This document shows, piece by piece, positions 55,175-64,000 of a stretch of DNA of 64,000 nucleotides. Position 1 is the stretch's first letter, and every line of letters starts with the position of its first letter. The stretch is from Doryteuthis pealeii (taxonomy: Eukaryota > Mollusca > Cephalopoda > Myopsida > Loliginidae). The translations under genes were made by a program, and so were the position numbers. The notes under the pieces were generated by a model. It was not told where the DNA came from. It was given only the letters and a program-made list of their open reading frames with translations, and ran no database searches. The stretch covers positions 70,696,584 to 70,760,583 of the forward strand of contig CM042150.1 of the NCBI GenBank assembly GCA_023376005.1, in the 5' to 3' direction.

Positions 55175-56010
55175 AGTCATAGATGTTTGTAAAGTACTCT
55201 AAGATAAAATCTTTATTTATGCCTAACATGCATGTCACTTTCAAAATCTGATATCACAAATATTTTCACTATGAATCTGTGGGTATATAACATTTCTTAT
55301 GATGTATTTGTTCTCTTCCTCATTTGATTAAAATGAATATTATCAAAAATAAAGGATATTGAGTAACTTTTTATTAAAGTTCAGGATTATTATTCATATT
55401 TATAGGATGTTTTATTTTTACCCTTCATTTACAGAATTGTTTACACTGAACCTGGCATACAGAAGATAATTTCATATTCATTCAAAAATCCTTATAAGGA
55501 TCTCAGATATTCTCAAAATCCCCTAAGAATTATTAAATTTTTCAAATAAATATTTAATTATTTTCCATACTTGAAGTAGTAGTATCAGTCTAATTTTTTA
55601 AATAAATAGAGAAGTTTTTAAGATAAAAAAAAGATTCCCTCTTATCAGCTCCTCGCCTAACCATGACAGAATGGGTCAGGGTTAGTGCATATATGGAGGG
55701 AAAGAGATGTCTTCCTTCTGTAATGATTACTGAGAGAATGGGTGAGTGTAAGCATGAGATAGACACCCTTTTACAGTGAGAGGATCAGTATGCCAGAGTA
55801 AAAGACAGATACCCACTAAAAAAAAAAAACAGTTTGAACCAGATCTGTAGTTTAAAACTCTTCCAGTTATGACCTTAACAATTCCTGGAAATTTGGTTGA
55901 AATCAGTTCAAAATAGGTTGTGCCTTAGCTGTACAGACAGACATTTGGTGAATTATAATAGATTATATATGAGATCTTTTTGTTGAAGTATATTCAATGT
56001 AAGCAACATT
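55175..56010. other. AT-rich DNA; start of LINE relic possible
   Basis: The stretch 55630-55810 is less AT-rich and may be the decayed upstream part of the LINE that is recognisable from about 56040, but no motif is clear. Confidence 0.4.
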
Positions 56011-56039
56011 CCAACAATGACAACAAAACTCTTCAGTAT

Positions 56040-56765
56040 AGGAGTCAGCTTCAAAAAGACAGTTCTTCTCCTTTACCTGAACAATAATACCACCCATCTG
56101 ATGTACCCATTGACCTGAAAATAATCCAGGATATCATTTACCTAGGATGGTTCATATCATATTTCAGGTTGGACAGAGAGAAAACAAACTGGCTCAAGTG
56201 AAACAAACATTTGGTATATTATACAAACATGCTTGGAGTAAGAAGAACCTCGAAAAGAGACAAAATCCTGTCTATAACTTCATTGTGTTGTTGAATTTTA
56301 AGTCATATACCAATGTAAATTATGCTACTTAAGTGTTTTTATCATTACTGGAGGTATTTTATCACTAACATTGAGATCCTCAAGTCAGCAAGGACCACAG
56401 GCTATATTGAAAAAGACCAACCTGCAGTGGGAAGGCCACATGACAAGCAGAGGTAACTAACATCACTCTGAGACCCTCCTGTTTGGAGAACTAGTTTTTG
56501 GATAGGTGTCCTACAGAAGAGATACAAAAACTCTTTAAAAAAGATCTTCATCTCCTCTGGATCCAACCACTGTCTCTGGGTAACAGAGGTTGCCGATAGG
56601 GAAACATATTAACACAATGTTTGGCAGGAAACCTCTCTTACTAAAGCAAAACTCAGAGAGCATGAAAAGAAGAAAACTAAAAGAGGCAGCAACACAAGCC
56701 AAGAACTTCACATGGCTGCTAAATCTGCTGCGAAATAGGGCAGAACTGCCACTCTCTACATAGTA
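56040..56765 (+). mobile_element. Third LINE relic: RT C-terminal region
   Basis: One frame shows LAQVKQTFGILYKHAWSKKN then PVYNFIVL (the LINE thumb block near 56175-56290). After decay come EILKSARTTGYIEK, an LQWEGHM block (the L-W-GH-RM motif) near 56430, LLFGEL near 56485 and an Arg/Lys-rich tail near 56650-56700. It has many stops and is a fossil. Confidence 0.7.
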
Positions 56766-57249
56766 CTTGTTGGTTAGGTCACCTGAGTACCTGAATCAAA
56801 CCTGGAATATTCTCCTAAATCATTGTTAGCAAAGCTAAACCATAAAATGGCATGATAAATATTTTTCATTTTTGTATTGTACATTGATTTTCTTATATAA
56901 TTTGATTTTTTTTCTTCATTACTTACAAAATAATCACAAAAAATTGAGTATTGTGTTTTGTTTTGTTTGTAAAATTTGTTACCTATCTTTGTGCTATGAT
57001 TTAGGATTTTTATAATCCTCCTATGATTGTGCATGTTGTTTTTTAAAACATTTAAAATTACCAAAATGTATTTTAAATCAACTTTTTTCTTTATATTACA
57101 TCAGAAAGACAAAATACCTGACTTTACTGTACCAATGCATTTGTGTATATAAAATCTTTGTTAACCAAGAAAAATATTTATTTCTCTTGGAACAATCAGT
57201 GATATTAGGTCTTATATACATTATCAATATATTAATACTGTTGTAATTA

Positions 57250-57600
57250 TCAATCTACTTGCATTTGTCCTTGGGATTTGGCAGGCATATAACCTTTCCA
57301 ATGCTCACAAATCTAGAAGTGTCTGCCCCTATTCCTGCAGCTTCTGGTAGCAGTGGGTATCCTGCAGCAAGCCATTTGCTATTTACTGGTGTGCTCACCT
57401 GCAGACTATCCAAGGGTCTCTGTGCAAGAAGGCCCGACTGACAAGCTGGACAACTATGAAAAATCCTTGTCTATGTGACCGATGAACAGTTGTGAACAAT
57501 GAGGTCCTCAAATGTGACTGAGGACCACCTTTGAACATTAATTCCTGAGAAACCTCAAACATAACATGTGGAGCCAACTTAATCCACATCAGGTGAATGT
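57250..57600. repeat. Possible dispersed repeat, unclassified
   Basis: A locally GC-richer island (CTGCAGCTTCTGGTAGCAG, CAAGGGTCTCTGTGCAAGAA) with no coding or tRNA-like signature. Confidence 0.3.
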
Positions 57601-57694
57601 CAATCACATTATCATCATCATTTGGTATGCATCATGCTCAATTGTGAGAATAGATAGACTAAGCTATGTGAAACTTTTTCTTCCTGTATTCATG

Positions 57695-57757
57695 TAAGAA
57701 TTAATTTTATAATCCAGTTGTCCCATACGGACAACTGGATTATAAAATTAATTCTTA
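57695..57757. repeat. Perfect palindrome with 29-bp arms
   Basis: The left arm 57695-57723 and right arm 57729-57757 are exact reverse complements around the 5-base spacer CATAC. It would form a very stable hairpin. Confidence 0.95.
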
Positions 57758-57759
57758 AC

Positions 57760-58620
57760 GCACCAGCTCTTTCTGTAATGACTTTAACACAACATCTGCC
57801 TCAGCCAAACTTTAATCAATCAAATGACATTACCTTAATTTAAATGGGAAAAATTGTCTAAAAGCCTCCCTCTCCCCACCAGAACTAATTATTCAAGGTA
57901 CCATTGTATATTGATGGAGTTAAAGATATTGGAATGCAGTGACAGTCTGTAAATATCAAACCTTATTAACAAATCCTCAAAATTTTCTATTGTTTAAATT
58001 TAAAAAATTATTTTCATATTTTTATGTTGTTTTTTTTTAAATTTCATTTTTTTCTTTTAAATATTTTAGAAGATGAAAGTAATGATTTTATGCTAGGTAG
58101 TACCCATTAAAACTAGTATAAATTATTCATTTTTCCTCTAGCACAGTGAGTAATATGTAAATCATACATGATGTTAATCAGGATTTTACTTTTCACTTTG
58201 GATCCAGTTAAAAGTACTTAATAAAGAAAAGTGTGGGTTAGAGAAATGGTCCTAAACTTTCTTCATGTAATTTACTCTTGTAAGTGTGGGTTAGTGATGT
58301 GTACCAATCAATCCATTCTCCCAGCATTATCTTACTGACTCAGAAAACCTGTTAGACACATTATCAACTTTGACAGAGGTTAGTCAATAGTGAATATATA
58401 TCATACAAATACAAATTGTGTCTCTTTAATTTGTATATCTGCCACTACAGATCTTTGATTCAGTTAGCTGTTTATAAACCAATTCATTCAATTTGATGTG
58501 TAACAAACTAACCACAGTTTAAACTGAATAAAAATTTATAAATTTTACAAATTTTGTTTTTTATTCTAAAATTAGACATTTATTTATTATTTATTTTTTT
58601 CTAAGCATAAGTTTTCAGAG
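57760..58620. other. AT-rich DNA without recognised features
   Basis: Nothing supportable. Confidence 0.6.
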
Positions 58621-58626
58621 TGATGT

Positions 58627-58862
58627 ATTGTTGGTATCAGCCACAGAGCAAGAGTGTCTATCTCCTTTTAGCTGCAGCTAGACTAGGGAGATTGTTTTTG
58701 CTGAGGTGGAGCACCATACCTACCATCAACTACCCACTTTATTGCACAGATCTAATTACCTAAGCTGTGCTACTAGGCTGAGTTAGCAAGGACTAGTATT
58801 GAACCCAGAACCTTGCGGCTCATAGGTGAATGCTCTACTAACTGAGCTAAACAGGCTCCTAA
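58627..58862 (-). repeat. Full-length tRNA-SINE (minus strand)
   Basis: On the minus strand: head GAGCCTGTTTAGCTCAGTTA (A box), B box GGTTCTGGGTTCAATAC, then the same body as 27224-27473. It has several differences from that copy and no clear duplication, so it is older. Confidence 0.8.
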
Positions 58863-58869
58863 AAGCATT

Positions 58870-60460
58870 GGCAAACACAAATAATCTTTATTTATTATAT
58901 AGATTATATTAAAATTATATCATTCTTTTTTCACACTTAGAAAAATCATCAAGAATTTATAAACTGCTCATATTTATTATGTAATAGTATGAAAAAATAT
59001 GCATAATATCATGTTTTAGTAAAATCTATAACACTGAGATTTATTAAATGGGATCATTGGGTTGATAGACATAAACATTTTATAATGATCTATATTATTA
59101 AGTTTATATATTTATGATTTTCCTGTAATAATCCTTGGTCAGGTTTGATACATGGTGTTTTTTAAGATTACATTTAATGTTTTTATTTACACAATTTAAT
59201 CTGGATTATTATATCAGATATAATAAAGCTTTGCTCTACTTAATTTGCCTACAACTGTTTTCAATTCAGCAAAGAAACTCATAAGCTCTTTAGTCATTTT
59301 CTATTTAGAACTTGTTTGCTACATTTTTGTAGATACAGGTCACTGCCAAGATCAATTTAATGGTAATGAACATAATTAACAGATTTTAAGAAATAGCTAT
59401 GCATTATTATTACATGAGTACATTAATTAGACAAGTCTCTTGTCTAAATGAGTTTATTAAGAAAGACAATTAAAAAAAAACTCTTTTGTACTTAAAATAA
59501 TTGTTTTATAATTTTACATAAATTCTTAATTTAAATTTGTATAAAAGTGATGCAATAGTAAAAGCTGAAATTTATAATTTCATTCACCAAATGATGATGA
59601 TATAATAGAACACTATTATTCAACCCCTCCATATTGAAATGATATTAAGTTAAAAGGCTATAAATCTTGTTATGAATATTTAAAAAATTCTTTGTTGCCT
59701 CAGTTGAAATTTCATGCTCCCACCCCCCAAAAAGTACTTCTATTTAAAAGGATACAATGCTATGCTCAAATCTTACACCCTTTTACTATTTGAATCATTC
59801 TTTATTTGTTTTTATAGTTCCATATCATGTTTCCTGATTTATAGGAAAAATAGCTAATTTTTATTAGCAAATATTATTTCTATGATTGTAGCTTATATTC
59901 TTTATTTACTTTTAATAAGGCTATTTAGTATTATCCAAATTACATATCAGTTAGCATTCTCTAATAGCTAATTTTGTTTTGATAAATGCACTTAAACATG
60001 GGGGGGGGGATAGATAAATATCATGCTTTTTAGCCTGTTATATTAACAAATAAGTACTAAACCCATTGTATTAGATCTTTGCTTCTCAGTAAGAAAAGGC
60101 ATTTTAAGTCTGAAGATAATATCTTAAATTTTAATCACATAGAGTCAATTCAAATTGAGCTGAAAGACAATAGCAAATCTTTCTTAAGTTTTTTTTTTTT
60201 TTTTTTTTTCTTCAACAAGGAAGATTATCATTAGACAAAAAGATTGCAAAAAAAAAAAAAAGTAAGATATTCGACATTAAACATACACTACTGAGTACAA
60301 TAAAAGGTTCTGTTTATAGGTTACCAGATATGAAATACTTCAATGTAATGATGTTACTAAGAAAAAGCATTGTGATACTGTGGCCCTATGGCACCGTTGA
60401 TATCTCTCTGAGCTGTATCTCGGAATCATGGCACCAAATGTAGGCTAACACTTTAGTCAC
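58870..60460. other. AT-rich DNA without recognised features
   Basis: It holds only homopolymer runs (G-run near 60001, T- and A-runs near 60190-60260). Confidence 0.6.
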
Positions 60461-61038
60461 AGTACTGGCATTTAAGTTTACATTAAGTGTACATTATAGT
60501 TTTAAAGAAATCGAAATTCGTACATGTTTTGTTTTTATTTGCATACCAAGTCATAATTTGAACTCATTGTTATAAATTTTGACTGGAATTTAACCCAAAA
60601 TATGGTCTTCATAGCAATTTTTGACATTTGTTTACATTTTAGCAATGAAACAAAAATCAGTGCATTCCACTTATCTGCTTACTTGCTATGATACGATTTC
60701 CACCTCTTACTCTTTATCTTGTTTCATATTCAAATAAACACATTTTTACTGGGTGAATTGTCATAATACAAACTAATTAGATAAAAATAATTGAATGATA
60801 ACAATATCTATCTTTCAGAATAAAAAAAAATGAAATTTTCTCAGTTTACATACAAAATTTCATAAAAAATGTAATCTTTTTGAAATCTTGGTCCATTACA
60901 CTTACACAGAAAATATCATTTTTACTTCATACTTATAACACTGCCAATAGACTGAGACACTTTCATGGTAGATCAAAAACATTTTTCAAATTAACATTTC
61001 TTTAAAACTATAATGTACTATATTAAATGCCATACTAG
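60461..61038. mobile_element. Candidate MITE
   Basis: AGTACTGGCATTTAA then GTACATTATAGTTTTAAAGA on the left (60461-60512) match, inverted, 60995-61038. That gives imperfect TIRs of about 45 bases around 480 AT-rich bases with no coding. I did not find a convincing target duplication. Confidence 0.5.
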
Positions 61039-61550
61039 ATATATTTAATTACTAGTCCAGCTTTATGTAATGGGATTAGTTACTTAATATTAAGAGCTGG
61101 TGACCTTGGTATATGAATGCAGTCAGTCAACTGACAATATATATATATATATATTTAAAATGCACCCTCACACTTGTGTGAGACGTATTACAATTTAAAA
61201 GCACCTGTCACATAATTAAGCATATACTTGAAATGACCTTCTTAAATTTGGGGTTACCTGATTCATCAAAGAAAATTCACACAAGTAACCTGGAAAGCAT
61301 GTCACATGTAATTGCCATGCCAATTAAAACTTTTGAGTACTTCCTATTATGTTGGTCAACTGATTTATCAAAGAAACCCAACACTTTAACCATCACACCA
61401 AAAAAACATTCAAATTTATTCTTCTTTCATACAGTCTATTGCACCATTAAGTTTTATAAGATTGGATGACCAGCAGATAAAAAAGTTACTTGTGTTTTAT
61501 CAATTTAAAAACAAAAAACCTTTATATATTCTGAAATAAAATGAGATGTT

Positions 61551-61552
<2 letters not shown>

Positions 61553-61590
<38 letters not shown>
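61553..61590. repeat. (TA)n microsatellite
   Basis: A TA run ending in ACACACA. A shorter one lies at about 61138-61154. Confidence 0.95.
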
Positions 61591-61595
<5 letters not shown>

Positions 61596-61599
61596 ACAT

Positions 61600-64000
61600 A
61601 TGCACTTAATTTTCTGTGACTCTTTATGTCAGAATGCAGTCTGATGTGTTGTTAATTTGACAACTCCTTCAGCAACATTAATGCCAAATTGTATAGCACC
61701 TTGCTCTTCCTTTGAACAAATTTAGTGTCATGAAAAGAGGAGATCTACCTCTATTGGCAACTGTGGATCTTCCATACCCCCTTGCTTTGGCCTCTGCCAA
61801 GATACATGTATAGATCTATAGTATCGTGAGACTGACAGGTCCTATAAAATATGGAATAATTGCATGCCTATTTAAAAATATTATTATGAATAGCAAAATA
61901 TTGAATTTGGCTATACAGGTAGAATGAGAGGTAAAGACATACTAAAATATCAAGATAGGATTAAATTGTTTAATTTGTTCTGGGAGTATGCTTATTTGCA
62001 GTTAAATCATTGTCATATTTAGAAAGCCAATGCTTTCATGGATAGAAATCTTTAAAACAAATAACAAAAAATTAAAATATATACTATAAAAACAAAATGT
62101 AGTGTATGCACTTATATATGCATTTGGATATGGCCATATATTTATATAATAATCATATTCTTTTTCTCTATGCAATGAAAACTCTAGTAGAGATTTGTAC
62201 TCTCTGATGGTACAACAGCTGAAATATTATGATTATAATAGCAATAACCTGGGTACATCAGTATAATAAAGATTCTGACTTCATTCTCTAATGAATATCT
62301 ATCTTGATACCAGCAGTTCAAATAAATGCAACAAAACAAATCAAAATTAATTTTAATGGCAGAAGAAAATCTGTTTAATTTGCAACTATGTGAAACTTTG
62401 ATAAACTTTTCAAGTCTTACATCACAGTATTTTTTTCTGAAATAATGAAAATAACTACTGTTAGAATTTAGTTGTTTTTTTTCTTTTTTCAGATGAGCAT
62501 TCTTGATCTTTGTTGTTTACATCATGGCAGTTTTCTACTGGTTTATTTGGTAAACTACAAAGATAAGGATATACAAACTAAATTATTAAATGATATTCCT
62601 ATTGCTTTTAATTTGCTTTGTCTTCATTTTAATATGTCCACACTCAACAGCCTCATTTAACTTAAAAACTTTTGGATCAATGTGCATGGATACTACCAAT
62701 GACTGAGTAAGAATGCATTGAAAATTCTTATCCCATTTTTCTCAACATATCTACATGAGTTTGGCTTTTCAGTTCTGCTTGCCTTCATGTCAAGAGCACA
62801 AAACCAGCTTAATGTGGGGTCTGACCTGTATTGCTTGCTCTCTACTCCTTCTCCTGACATAAGTTTGTTGGCAAAAAAACAGTCTCAGCTACCACACTGA
62901 TTTTTTTAAATAATCTTGGTCATTGACTGTTTGCTTAACTGTGTTAAATCTTAACCTATTTTTGGGAAGGTGTAAATCTGGATTAGTGAACTTATCAAAA
63001 AAGAGTAAATTACATGAAGAAAGTTTAGTACTACTTCTAATAACATTGCATTTTCTATATTGCTTATTTAGTTATACAAACCTTTCTAAGAGATGAGCCT
63101 TCTCTATGCACATACTGTTTTATTAATATTAGTAAGATACATCTGAATGCTAACTATACATTCTTATTATAGGAAGATTGGTAAGAATCACTGAAGGGAG
63201 AAAAAAAATCAATTTAAGATAATTAAACTAATTTCATTACTTTGAAAAACAAGAGTAATAGATACTTATATAGTGTCCTAGTTTGTAAATATATCATTGA
63301 ATGAAAAAAAGAATAGTGTTTAGATTTGTTAATACCTTTTCTCTTCCTCTAGCCTGAGAGTAGATTTACTAAAACAGTTCTGATATAACCAGTACTCACC
63401 AACCTTTTTTCTTTACTTGAAGTTACTTGAATAATTGGTCATTCAATTCTTAGTAGTCTTTTTTAAAGAGTATCATACATACATTATTGATAAAAAAAAT
63501 ATTCATATTTAAAAGTGAATCAAAAATATTTGAAATGTACATATGTAAAAAACATCAACAAAATTTCTCAAATCTAAGGCATAAAGATTGCTACCACAAA
63601 TTTATTTGAGTACATTTAGATTTATTAGTATTTAATGTATACCATATTGCCTAATTTTTAATTCTTTGAACTATATTAGATGATCTTCATAATGCCTGGA
63701 AAATACTTTTATGCAAACAAATTACTTTTAACATTTAATGTTTCCCCCAACTGTATTATTTAGTTTTTATTTATTATTCTTATTTCATTTCAATTATTTA
63801 TCTATTTTAAGATGAAACTTAGTCCATCATCATTTTTAATAATTTTGACTAGTATTATTCTTCATCTTCCTTATTCAAGTTACTCTTATTTAGTTATCAG
63901 TTGAAACAATATTTGTCACAGGATTTAATTGTGGAGTATTTTTTTTCCTGAAGAATCATTATTTTATGATTTTATAAATTGAATTTTAATTTAAATTTGA
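61600..64000. other. AT-rich DNA without recognised features
   Basis: Short open frames here show no domain, signal peptide or repeat pattern I can support. The stretch 61620-61810 is slightly less AT-rich. Confidence 0.6.

Noticed and set aside
62472..62900. Two short plus-strand open frames
   Set aside because: No domain, splice context or repeat similarity that I can recognise.
1..64000. CRISPR arrays, bacterial operons or phage genes
   Set aside because: No spaced direct repeats of that kind; composition, SINEs, LINEs and PLEs show an animal genome.

Overview
This window looks like intergenic or intronic DNA from a large, AT-rich, repeat-dense animal genome. A mollusc, most likely an octopus-like cephalopod, is the best guess. 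The evidence for that is indirect: long (TA)n and (CA)n tracts, tRNA-derived SINEs, Penelope-like elements, Helitrons, hAT-like foldback elements and Gypsy-type elements lie together, and internal TTAGGG runs are present. I found no convincing host protein-coding gene, rRNA or functional tRNA. Almost all recognisable coding sequence belongs to decayed transposable elements, and many of these are nested inside one another with readable target-site duplications (TSDs).

Layout. 0.4-4.7 kb: a non-LTR (LINE) reverse transcriptase on the minus strand, apparently split by a Ty3/Gypsy-like pol on the plus strand. 4.7-8.1 kb: a non-autonomous Helitron (H1). 9.4-10.2 kb: Penelope-like element (PLE) ends with hammerhead-ribozyme-like motifs. 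10.4-12.2 kb: Helitron H3. 15.7-20.9 kb: a nest in which a mariner-type transposase is split by a terminal-inverted-repeat element that carries a gag-pro-RT retroelement. 23.4-25.9 kb: Helitron H2, which contains a hAT-like foldback element. 27.0-29.0 kb: Helitron H4 on the minus strand, containing a telomere-repeat MITE that itself contains a SINE. 29.2-32.1 kb: a LINE fragment, then a PLE whose GIY-YIG endonuclease is split by a 1000-bp solo LTR. 34.1-38.2 kb: a Gypsy-family pol with integrase upstream of RT (Gmr1-type order). 39.1-40.2 kb: a mariner fossil. 45.5-51.3 kb: SINEs, a 173-bp tandem duplication and a second PLE with an 18-bp TSD. 54.6-58.9 kb: unclassified repeats, a LINE remnant, a perfect 29-bp-arm palindrome and a SINE. 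The remainder is AT-rich sequence in which I see nothing specific.

The parts most worth following are these. (1) Several hammerhead-ribozyme-like folds, most in clear PLE ends, including a 251-bp unit that is little more than two inverted PLE ends with its own TSD. (2) A hAT-like MITE with internal TTAGGG repeats, present as a clear or diverged copy in all four Helitrons. (3) The Gmr1-like pol order. (4) The multi-layer nests, in which reading frames or sequence on either side of an insertion rejoin cleanly.
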